DNA from: Streptosporangiaceae bacterium
GTDB lineage: Bacteria > Actinomycetota > Actinomycetes > Streptosporangiales > Streptosporangiaceae
NCBI GenBank assembly: GCA_025934375.1
Contig: JAICYD010000008.1
Coordinates: 1 to 64,000 of the forward strand
Reading direction: 5' to 3'
Length of the DNA: 64,000 bases
Shown here: positions 43,252-50,461 of the stretch, one piece after another
Layout of the letters: each line of letters begins with the position of its first letter
Numbering within the stretch: the first letter of the stretch is position 1
Notes under the pieces: generated by a model
Database searches by the model: none
Told to the model about the DNA's origin: nothing
What the model saw: only the letters and a program-made list of their open reading frames with translations
Translations under genes and position numbers: made by a program

Positions 43252-44913
43252 ATGAAGCACTCCAAGACGCGTCAAGCGACGCTGTACAGGCTGCCCCGCG
43301 TGACGCCCACGCCCGACGGCATGTTCGACGCCTTCACCGCCTATGTCGGCGTCCAGGACCTGGACGCCGCCCACGCCACGCTCACCGTCATCGACATCGC
43401 GGGTGAGCCTGCCATCCTCATCGGCGTGCAGGGCGAGGAGTCCGCGTGCGACTGGTGCCCGGACGCCGCCACGACGACCGGGCTGGACATGCCCTACACC
43501 GACTCCCGGGCGGGGGCCGTGCTGCTGCTCGCGATCGACGGGGTCGTGTACGCCATGACCTACGGCAACGGGTACACGCTCGTCCCCGATGAGCTCAAGG
43601 ATCCCCGATTCGGGCTGAGCTTCATTACCCGCCGGCTGGACCCGGCCCAGGTGCAGGACCTGGTCCGCCGACGGATGCACGCCCGCGGGCGGACCGACAT
43701 CACCCTGGTCCCCGGCGGCGCGCCCGTGTGGGGGCTGGAGATCACCGAGCATGTAGAGGTCATCAGGCGCGTCGGCGGCCGGGCCGAGGATTTGCAGGTC
43801 ACCTTCGCCTCCCATGACGACCGGCCGGTCAACGTCCAGGGGGCGGTCGGGCTCCGGATGCGGTTCGGCGTCGCGCCCGCGGATCTGGTCAGGGACATCC
43901 GCGAGGTCGCGCGTGCCTGCCGGGACGAGGAGCCGCATCCGGACCTCGCCTTTATTGACTACATCCAGCCCATCGAGGACGGCCCGACCAAGGCCGACCT
44001 CGACAGTGCCTTCGATGATCTCATCGGCCGCGACGAGGCGGCCGATCACGTGGCACCGGTGGTCCCGCTTTCCGCGCTCGATGACTTCCCGGACGTGCGG
44101 AGCTTCACCGTCAGGATCGGCGGCGCGCGGCCCACCACGCAACCGTCGCTGGACGTTGATGTATTGCTGCGCCGCGCGCGCCTGCAGCGCCCCGGAGACC
44201 GCGTGGCCAAGCTGCGCGCCGGCTCCGTAGCGATGAACAACGACGAGGATGGCCGCGTGGTGCTGCTTATCGCGCGGGCAGACAAGTGGCTTGAGGTCAG
44301 CCTGTCGCTTGGCACGCGACAGTTCTTCCTGATGGAGGGGAACTGGTACGAGATCGGCGACCAGTACGTCCGTGCCGCGCGCGACGCGATCACCAGCCTG
44401 TTCGCGGCTACGCCGTCCGTCAGCCTGCCGCCGTGGTACCTGACCAAGGGACACGCCGAGCGTCAGTACAACGAGTACGTGCCCCGCGTCCGTCAGGGCT
44501 TCATCTGCCTCGACCGGGACCAGGGCGTCCGCAACCCGATCGAGCCGCGCCACAATACCGTGGAGATCTGCGACCTGCTCGGCCCGGACAACGAGCTGAT
44601 CCTGGCCAAGCGCGCGGCGGGCTCGGCGCCACTCAGCCACCTGTTCTACCAAGGCCTCGTTGCCGTGCAGACCCTCATCTCGGGCCCGAGCGAAGTCCGC
44701 GACCAGTTCCGCAAGGCGGTCGCGAACCTCGGGCGCGATCTGCCCGCTGACTTCCGGCCGACGAAGGTCGTGTTCGCGATCATGCTGGGCAGCGGCAAGG
44801 AACTGACGGTCGACACGCTGTTCCCGTTCTCCATGGTGACCCTCGCGCACGCCGCCCGGGTTCTGCGCGGCTACCGCATCGACGTCGAGGTCATCGGCAT
44901 TCCCTCGGCCTAA
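43252..44913 (+). CDS. TIGR04141/DUF6119-family sporadically distributed protein
   Basis: A 553-residue protein. The start (TRQATLYRLPRVTPTPDGMF), the central VVYAMTYGNGYTLVPDELKD, then PRFGLSFITRRLDPAQVQDL, fit the TIGR04141 pattern, whose members carry a [FY]GxG loop and an FGL strand. Later blocks include EICDLLGPDNELILAKRAAG, then SAPLSHLFYQGLVAVQTLI. The family is patchily distributed and often sits with restriction-modification genes; its biochemistry is unknown to me. Here it is divergent from the type I operon and shares a palindrome-bearing control region of 106 bases. ATG 43252 lacks a strong ribosome site. Confidence 0.8.
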   Translation: MKHSKTRQATLYRLPRVTPTPDGMFDAFTAYVGVQDLDAAHATLTVIDIAGEPAILIGVQGEESACDWCPDAATTTGLDMPYTDSRAGAVLLLAIDGVVYAMTYGNGYTLVPDELKDPRFGLSFITRRLDPAQVQDLVRRRMHARGRTDITLVPGGAPVWGLEITEHVEVIRRVGGRAEDLQVTFASHDDRPVNVQGAVGLRMRFGVAPADLVRDIREVARACRDEEPHPDLAFIDYIQPIEDGPTKADLDSAFDDLIGRDEAADHVAPVVPLSALDDFPDVRSFTVRIGGARPTTQPSLDVDVLLRRARLQRPGDRVAKLRAGSVAMNNDEDGRVVLLIARADKWLEVSLSLGTRQFFLMEGNWYEIGDQYVRAARDAITSLFAATPSVSLPPWYLTKGHAERQYNEYVPRVRQGFICLDRDQGVRNPIEPRHNTVEICDLLGPDNELILAKRAAGSAPLSHLFYQGLVAVQTLISGPSEVRDQFRKAVANLGRDLPADFRPTKVVFAIMLGSGKELTVDTLFPFSMVTLAHAARVLRGYRIDVEVIGIPSA

Positions 44914-44946
44914 CGGGACAGCGCCGTCGGTGCACCGGAACTGATA

Positions 44947-45198
44947 TCAGCGGAGGGTCGCCACGAACGCGCGCCACGTCTCCGGGGAAACACGCAGGAC
45001 CGGACCCGCGCCGCGCTCCTTGGTGTCGCGGATGAGGATCGCGCCTCCGGCGTGAGCTGCCTCTACGCAGTTGCCACCACCGTTGCCGGTGTAGCTCGAC
45101 GTCCGCCAGGGGATACTGCCGACCTCCACGCAGTTGCCACCACCGTTAGCGGTGTAGCTAGACGTGCGCCAGCTGGGGGTCACTGCTCGCGCTTCCAT
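44947..45198 (-). CDS. DUF397 protein with duplicated signature (module 2)
   Basis: An 83-residue DUF397 protein. As in module 1 the signature occurs twice: WRTSSYTANGGGNCVEV, then WRTSSYTGNGGGNCVEA. The tail is ILIRDTKERGAGPVLRVSPE. The two signature copies are nearly identical, also at the DNA level (45054-45166), a recent internal duplication. ATG 45198 overlaps the XRE gene by 19 bases, exactly as in module 1. A functional partner of the XRE regulator is inferred from this repeated arrangement. Confidence 0.9.
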   Translation of the reverse strand: MEARAVTPSWRTSSYTANGGGNCVEVGSIPWRTSSYTGNGGGNCVEAAHAGGAILIRDTKERGAGPVLRVSPETWRAFVATLR

Positions 45199-46022
45199 CG
45201 GTCGATCGCCTCCACTATCGCCGCCCGCGACTCTTCTACATTGAGCGCATGGCCGCGAACCTGCTCGAATACCGCAGCCATCGTGCGGACTAGCTCGCGG
45301 CTGTCCGTGATCTGGTCTGCCACCGCATCTATGCGTATCATATCGGGAACCTCCGGACCCCTGGCGATGTCGAACGCCCCGTTTAGACCAGCCACAGCGC
45401 CCGGACCACGGACTATCTGGAGCGTGATGCGTCGCCGTCGGGATATCGCCGTCAGATGCTCTAGTTGCCTGACCATGATCTCAGCGGTGCCCATGAGTCG
45501 GTGCAGCACCGACTCTTCGATAAGAACCGTGAGGTGCACGGGGTCGTCGCCGTCAATGATGGCCTGACGGTCCAGGCGAGCGGCGACCTTCTCGTCGGCC
45601 TCGTCCTCGTCGACGCCAGCCAGCAGGTACATGGCGCGAATGTACTCCTCGATCTGCAGCAGGCCCGGGATAACCAGCGGGCACCAGATACGGATCGAGT
45701 CCGCCTTCCTCTCCACGTCGATCCACCAGGTGAACCACCCGGGGACGGCACCCCTGGCGTTCCGGGCAAGGATGAGCTGCCGCTCCAGCATCGCCCGTTC
45801 GGTGCCCGCGATACCGCAGGCATCCATCCACGCGTTGAACACCACATCGGTTGGCGGGCGGTCGCCCGACTCGGCCTTGCTGATGACCGTTCGCTCGTAG
45901 CCGAGGACGACGGCGAACGCCGCCTGGACTGGATGGCCAGCCTCGATTCGCACCCGGGCCAGTTCCATGCCGAGCAGGGCGGCGGGATCATTCTCGGGGC
46001 TTCGGCTGCTGTTTCTGGGCAT
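45180..46022 (-). CDS. XRE-family regulator with DUF5753 domain (module 2)
   Basis: A 280-residue protein, the same length as the module 1 regulator. The HTH spans about residues 15-75 (GMELARVRIEAGHPVQAAFA, VVLGYERTVISKAESGDRPP). The DUF5753 domain includes WCPLVIPGLLQIEEYIRAMY, VLIEESVLHRLMGTAEIMVR, QLEHL and RITLQIVRG. The final helix reads ALNVEESRAAIVEAIDRWK. Similarity to the paralogue is family-level, so the duplication is old. ATG 46022 is the natural start. The gene is divergent from an HATPase gene across a 377-base gap. Confidence 0.92.
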   Translation of the reverse strand: MPRNSSRSPENDPAALLGMELARVRIEAGHPVQAAFAVVLGYERTVISKAESGDRPPTDVVFNAWMDACGIAGTERAMLERQLILARNARGAVPGWFTWWIDVERKADSIRIWCPLVIPGLLQIEEYIRAMYLLAGVDEDEADEKVAARLDRQAIIDGDDPVHLTVLIEESVLHRLMGTAEIMVRQLEHLTAISRRRRITLQIVRGPGAVAGLNGAFDIARGPEVPDMIRIDAVADQITDSRELVRTMAAVFEQVRGHALNVEESRAAIVEAIDRWKREQ

Positions 46023-46399
46023 GCGGCAACCTCCCGCTCATAGTGGCGGCTCACGATGATTCTTGGCGCGATCAGGATAACCCGCGAGAAACGCGGATGC
46101 TAAACATTCGACGCGAAGGACAGGGACGTTAGAGGCAATGATCATGGGGTTGCCGGCCCTCACCCATGGTCGCCACATGGCCCGTGTCATCGAGTTGCGC
46201 GATCTATTAACGCCGCGATTTATCGGCCACACTCATAATGGCTGGCCGCGTACGGCTTCCGCGCGTTGTGGCACGGATCTCCGGCGTTGTGGCGGCTGGT
46301 GGCGGATGTGGTGACACCTGCGTTTCCCTGCTTCTGCGTGGCAGGGTGGGAAACCTACAGGGACATGCCGGCCGTTTCGCATTGAAGGGTGAAATTCTC
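46023..46399. promoter_or_regulatory. Divergent control region of module 2
   Basis: This 377-base gap separates the XRE and HATPase genes. An in-frame ORF extension from 46238 is probably not coding. It contains TGCGTGGCAGGGTGG (46335-46349), matching the module 1 gap at 11373-11387 with one mismatch, and a GCGT at 46320 spaced as in module 1. Confidence 0.55.
46335..46349 (+). promoter_or_regulatory. Module-shared promoter motif (copy 2)
   Basis: TGCGTGGCAGGGTGG, 51 bases before the HATPase start. Fourteen of fifteen bases match copy 1. Candidate site for the module's XRE regulator. Confidence 0.5.
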
Positions 46400-46858
46400 A
46401 TGGAAGCCACTCGTGCTCCAGTCGGGTCGCCATTTCATCGCAGCCCGGAAAGCTGGCCCCGGCGATCTCACCTGGAACTCGGCGCGTATCGCACCGCGGC
46501 GGGAAGCGCCCGCGGGCACGTCGCGAGCATGCTGCGCGAATGGGACCTGCGTGAGCTCGCGGAGGCCACCGAATACGTCGTATCAGAGCTGGTGGCCAAT
46601 TCCGTGCTGGCGACCGAGGCAATGCAATGGCTGATCCGCCCGCCGGTGCGGCTGTGGCTGCTCAGTGACGGCGCGGCCGTCCTCGTGCACGTCTGGGACG
46701 CGATCGCCGCCGTGCCGCAGCCGCGCGCCGCCGCCCCGGATGACGAGAACGGGCGGGGGCTGGCGATCGTGGCCGCACTGAGCGCGCAGTGGGGGCACGA
46801 CTGGTCGCCGCGCGGGCTGGGCGGGAAGGTCACCTGGGCGTTGATCACCACACCGTGA
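46400..46858 (+). CDS. ATP-binding anti-sigma-type protein, HATPase (module 2)
   Basis: A 152-residue GHKL protein. The entry motif is SHLELGAYRTAAGSARGHVA. The N box is YVVSELVANSVLAT, the G1 region HVWDAIAAVP and the G2 box ENGRGLAIVAALS. ATG 46400 gives the same N-terminal length class as its paralogues. The CxCG mini-protein starts 14 bases after its stop, so the two are surely co-transcribed. Anti-sigma-like function is a family inference; its target is unknown. Confidence 0.87.
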   Translation: MEATRAPVGSPFHRSPESWPRRSHLELGAYRTAAGSARGHVASMLREWDLRELAEATEYVVSELVANSVLATEAMQWLIRPPVRLWLLSDGAAVLVHVWDAIAAVPQPRAAAPDDENGRGLAIVAALSAQWGHDWSPRGLGGKVTWALITTP

Positions 46859-46872
46859 GGACGGAACCGCCA

Positions 46873-47175
46873 ATGAGCGAGCGCGCGTGCAGTTGCGGAT
46901 TCGCCGTGTCCAGCGGCGACGAGGTCACCGACCACTTGGGCGAGATGTTCATTCCGGCCGACGACATCGCCGCCGACGGCGTCCGGCACGCCGAAGATGG
47001 GCGCGAGGCTCCCGGCCGAGCCTGCTTGTGCGGGTTCACCAGCCCGGGCGCCGGGGCACTCGATGAGCACCTGCTCACCGTGTTCACGCCCACCGACGAG
47101 ACCGGCCGCGACGGCAGGCGGCATGCGGCATGCGGCGAGACCGGCGTGAGCTGCGAATCGCGCGGCCGGCGCTAA
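46873..47175 (+). CDS. Double CxCG...H...H mini-protein (module 2)
   Basis: A 100-residue homologue of the protein at 12168. Unit 1 uses C6, C8, H21, H39; unit 2 uses C51, C53, H66, H84. The His-to-His distance is 18 in every unit of both proteins. Unit 1 has DHLGEMFIPADDI, matching unit 2 of the first protein; unit 2 has EHLLTVFTPTDE, matching unit 1 of the first. The order of unit types is therefore swapped. A short Arg-rich tail with one more Cys follows. The stop overlaps the convergent LacI gene by four bases. Zinc binding is inferred from the ligand pattern. Confidence 0.82.
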   Translation: MSERACSCGFAVSSGDEVTDHLGEMFIPADDIAADGVRHAEDGREAPGRACLCGFTSPGAGALDEHLLTVFTPTDETGRDGRRHAACGETGVSCESRGRR

Positions 47176-48185
47176 CTGGTGGACTGGCGGATGACAAGCT
47201 CGGGCTCGAAGATGACCTGGCGGTGCCGGTGCGAGTCGCCATCGGCCACCTCTTCCAGCAGCAGCCGCGCGGCGGTGCGCCCCAGTTGCTGGCGCGGCTG
47301 GCGCACCGAGGTCAGCGGGACGGCGGCCGCCGCCGCGAAGTCGATGTCGTCGTAGCCGACGATCGAGACGTCCTCCGGCACCCGGATCCGGTTACGGGTC
47401 ATCTCCTGCAGCACGCCCAGCGCCATCAGGTCGTTCACGCAGAACACAGCGGTCGGCCGGTCCCCGGCCCGCAGCGCGGCCAGCTGCGCGCCGATCCGCT
47501 GGCCGGCGGCCACGTTGAGCGCGTCGGCCCGGAACACGGCCAGGTCGCCCGGCGCCAGGCCGGACCTCTTCATCGCCCGTAGCGCGCCCTCATGCCGGTC
47601 AGCGACCTGCCGGATGTTCTGCGGGCCGCCGCTGAAGGCGATCCGCTCGTGGCCCGCGGCGAGCAGGTGCGAGGCGGCGAGGTCGCCGCCGAGCACGTCA
47701 TCCACCGCCACCGAGCACTGGCCGCGCGATGGTGACCTGCTGTCCACGAGCACCACCGGGGTACCCCGGCGCTGCAGCCGCGCCAGCCGCGTGCCCTCGC
47801 TGGCCACCGGCGTGATGAGCACGCCCTGCACGCGGTGCTCCTCCAGCAGGTCCAGGTAGCGGTTCTCCTTACGCTCCTGGTCATCACTGTTGCACAAGAT
47901 GACCGCCAGGCCCGCCTTGCTCGCCTCGTCCTCGACGCCGCGCGCGAGGTCGGTGAAGAACGGGTTGGCGACGTCCAGCACGACCAGCCCGATCGTCCGG
48001 CTCCGCCCGGCGCGCAGCTGGCGGGCTGACTCGTTGCGGACGAAGCCGAGCTCGCTGATCGACGCGCTCACCCGCTCCCGGGTCGCCTGCGCCACGATCT
48101 CCGGGCGGTTCAAGACGTTGGAGACCGTGGCGACGGACACGCCGGCGTGCGCGGCGACCTCCTTGATGCTGACAGGCACGTTCAC
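47172..48185 (-). CDS. LacI-family transcriptional regulator
   Basis: A 337-residue repressor. The HTH/hinge reads SIKEVAAHAGVSVATVSNVL, NRPEIVAQATRERVSASISE and ARQLRAGRSRTIGLVVLDVA. The periplasmic-binding-like sensor follows with NPFFTDLARGVEDEA, VQGVLITPVASEG, VAVDDVLGGDLAASHLLAAG and VSIVGYDDIDFAAAAAVPL. GTG 48185 follows GGAG. A remnant of a rhamnulokinase gene lies upstream in the same direction, so the regulator may once have served rhamnose use. Its current target is unclear. Confidence 0.93.
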   Translation of the reverse strand: MNVPVSIKEVAAHAGVSVATVSNVLNRPEIVAQATRERVSASISELGFVRNESARQLRAGRSRTIGLVVLDVANPFFTDLARGVEDEASKAGLAVILCNSDDQERKENRYLDLLEEHRVQGVLITPVASEGTRLARLQRRGTPVVLVDSRSPSRGQCSVAVDDVLGGDLAASHLLAAGHERIAFSGGPQNIRQVADRHEGALRAMKRSGLAPGDLAVFRADALNVAAGQRIGAQLAALRAGDRPTAVFCVNDLMALGVLQEMTRNRIRVPEDVSIVGYDDIDFAAAAAVPLTSVRQPRQQLGRTAARLLLEEVADGDSHRHRQVIFEPELVIRQSTS

Positions 48186-48297
48186 CCGATTCTCCGTAGA
48201 CCGAGCGGCAGTCTCGGTTGCGGTCGGTACATGCCATTGACTGCGCCAACGCCTGTCCGTCTCCGGGCGGAACCGTCAGCCACGCCAAGACTCGTGC

Positions 48298-48313
48298 TGT
48301 AACGATACATCGT
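48298..48313. promoter_or_regulatory. LacI-type operator-like palindrome
   Basis: TGTAACGATACA (48298-48309) has TGTA/TACA arms around a central CG. ACGAT-AC-ATCGT (48302-48313) is a perfect overlapping dyad. It lies 113 bases upstream of the LacI gene and downstream of the kinase remnant. Autoregulation is plausible. Confidence 0.5.
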
Positions 48314-48372
48314 GATACCGTCTCGCGGCCCGGTGTCCCTGGTCACCTTTACGCTGCTCAGCATGGCCGGCC

Positions 48373-49134
48373 TCAGCCCCGGCCGATCCGGCGGCTGGCG
48401 GCCAGCCAGGAGCCGCCGTCCCCGGCCGGCCGGTACGTCCGCAGTTCGGCGCGGGCACGGATCAGGGCGCGCATTCCCTCGAGCGTTCCCGGGGCGGCGC
48501 CGAGCGCGCGCGCCTGCACCAGCACGTTGCCCAGCGCGGTCGCCCCGGCGGGGCCGGCGATGACCACCAGCCCGGTCGCGTCCGCGGTGAGCTGGCACAG
48601 CAGCTCGTTGCGGGACCCGCCGCCGACGATGTACACGACGTCGGCATGGCGGCCCGACAGCTCCTGCGCCGCCAGCAGGGCACGCCGGTAGGCCAGGGCC
48701 AGGCTGTCCAGCACGCAGCGGACGACCTGCGCGCGCCCGGACGGCGCCGGCAGCCCGCGTGCGGTCAGCCACGCGGCGATCCGGGCGGGCATGTCGCCCG
48801 GCGGGAGGAACACCGGGTCGTCGGCGTCGATGACGTACCGCAGCGGGGGCACGCCGGCCGCCGCCGCCAGCAGTGCCTCCAGCGACTGCGCATCCGGCGA
48901 CTGCGCATCCCAGTGCCGCACGCACTCCTGCAGCAGCCACAAGCCCGTCACGTTGCGCAAGAACCGGACCGTGCCGTCGATGCCCGCCTCGTTGGTGAAG
49001 TTGGCCTCGCGGCTCGCCGCCGACAGCACCGGCGCCGGCAGCTCCATCCCGGCCAGCGACCACGTGCCGCAGGAGATGTAGGCGAAGTGCTGCCCGGCGG
49101 CGGGCACCGCGGCGACCGCCGAGGCGGTGTAGTC
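48373..49134 (-). pseudogene. 3' half of a rhamnulokinase (FGGY kinase) gene
   Basis: About 253 in-frame residues match only the C-terminal half of rhamnulokinase. They start at DYTASAVAAVPA (normally HDTASA), then FAYISCGTWSLAGMELPAPV, NFTNEAGIDGTVRFLRNVTG, LWLLQECVRHWD and VVYIVGGGSRNELLCQLTAD, the ATP-binding end. The N-terminal sugar-binding half and any start are missing upstream of 49134. No rhamnose isomerase or aldolase gene is nearby. It should be inactive. The break is abrupt, which suggests a deletion or rearrangement just before the dienelactone hydrolase gene. Confidence 0.82.
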
Positions 49135-49334
49135 TCGGCGCGGCCCCTGAGGGTGTCAATATGACCGCGTTCGCCAGCAACTGAATCGTTATAACCCAGT
49201 TCCCGGCCCTCGCGCGGGGGGCCGCCGCCGGCCGCCCCGTCCGCCCGCGAACGGCCTTCCCGCGCCTTACCCTGCGTGGTAGAACGTTCAACGAACCTCC
49301 ATTCCCTTCCCGCGCCTGCCCTAGGAGACCCCCC

Positions 49335-50072
49335 ATGCCGCGCATCGACGTTGAGATCCCCGCCCCCGACGGCACCGCGCCGGGGACGCTGCACGTTCCG
49401 GACGGCGACGGCCCGTGGCCGGGCGTCGTGATGTTCCCCGACGCCTTCGGCGCCCGCGAGACGATGTCGGGGATGGGCGACAAGCTCGCCAGCCTTGGCT
49501 ACGTCACGCTGATCCCGGACGTCTACTACCGCAGCCCTGGCTGGACGCCGTTCGACCCGGGCACCGCCTTCGCGCAGGAGGCCGAGCGCGGACGGCTGTT
49601 CGGCCTGATGGGCTCGCTGACCAACGACCGGATCGCCGCCGACGCCGCCGCGTACGCGGACTTCCTGCTGGCGCGGCCGGAGGTGCGCGGGACCGCCGTC
49701 GGGACGACGGGCTACTGCATGGGCGGGCGGATGTCGATGGTCGCCGCCGCCTCGCTGGGATCGAAGGTCGGCGCCGCCGCGTCCTTCCACGGCGGCCGCA
49801 TCGCCGTGGAGGGCGACCCGAACTCCCCGCACCTGGCCGCCGACCAGATCTCCGCCGTGGTGTACGTGGCCGGCGCGATCGAGGACGGCTCGTTCACCGC
49901 CGAGCAGGCCGACCTGCTGCGCGAGGCCCTGGAAAAGGCGGGGGTCGCGCACACCGTGGAGTTCTACGAGGCCCACCATGGCTTCGCGGTCCCCGACAAC
50001 GGCACCTACGACGAGGACGCCGCCGCCCGCCACTACCAGGCGATGGCCTCCCTCTACGCGGCCACCCTCTAA
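49335..50072 (+). CDS. Dienelactone hydrolase-family protein
   Basis: A 245-residue alpha/beta hydrolase. The DLH landmarks are PGVVMFPDAFGARETMSGMG, the nucleophile elbow GTTGYCMGGRMSM with cysteine, and EFYEAHHGFAVPD with the catalytic histidine. The Asp-loop region is VAGAIEDGSFTAEQA. It may hydrolyse lactones or esters in aromatic degradation. ATG 49335 has AGGAGACC upstream. It is complete, unlike the DLH-type remnant at 31849. No catabolic cluster surrounds it. Confidence 0.92.
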   Translation: MPRIDVEIPAPDGTAPGTLHVPDGDGPWPGVVMFPDAFGARETMSGMGDKLASLGYVTLIPDVYYRSPGWTPFDPGTAFAQEAERGRLFGLMGSLTNDRIAADAAAYADFLLARPEVRGTAVGTTGYCMGGRMSMVAAASLGSKVGAAASFHGGRIAVEGDPNSPHLAADQISAVVYVAGAIEDGSFTAEQADLLREALEKAGVAHTVEFYEAHHGFAVPDNGTYDEDAAARHYQAMASLYAATL

Positions 50073-50216
50073 CCCTCCCGCCACCCCTCCCCACGGCTCC
50101 CCGCGCCACCCCACGCTCCACTCCACCCACCGCGCTCCACTCCACCCAGCGCCCAGCGCCCCGCGCCCCGCGCTCCACTCCACCCACGCCACCCACCGCG
50201 CTCCGGGTTCCGCGCC

Positions 50217-50229
50217 TCTTGCTGTTATC
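50217..50229 (+). repeat. Dispersed word TCTTGCTGTTATC (copy 4)
   Basis: Fourth copy, preceded by CGCGCC as in copy 5, in the gap between the hydrolase and the large regulator. Confidence 0.75.
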
Positions 50230-50349
50230 GCAAGCCGGGTCCGCGTTGCTGACGATCGGACCGCGAAATGCGGTCCGATCGTCTGCAACAGCGCCTGAAA
50301 CTGACGGCCTCGCGCCCCGCAAGCCTCGCCAATACCCGCGCTCTGCGCC

Positions 50350-50364
50350 TCTTGCTGTTATCAG
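50350..50364 (+). repeat. Dispersed word TCTTGCTGTTATCAG (copy 5)
   Basis: Fifth copy, same orientation as copy 4, in the same gap. Confidence 0.75.
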
Positions 50365-50461
50365 GCGGGCGGGTGCGGGAGCCCGCATTACCGGCGTGAT
50401 CGACGGCCACATCGCCGGGATCCTGACGCCACAGGGGCGAAGGTGACTCACGATCGGCGGG

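Larger units (their letters stand above)
50073..50461. other. Repeat-rich intergenic region
   Basis: No gene is seen. Positions 50,090-50,210 are a C-rich degenerate repeat of CGCTCCACTCCACCCA-type words. Two copies of the TTGCTGTTATC word follow, 133 bases apart. TGACGATCGGACCGC/GCGGTCCGATCGT (about 50,249-50,283) forms a strong dyad around the centre AAAT that could act as a terminator. Confidence 0.6.
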
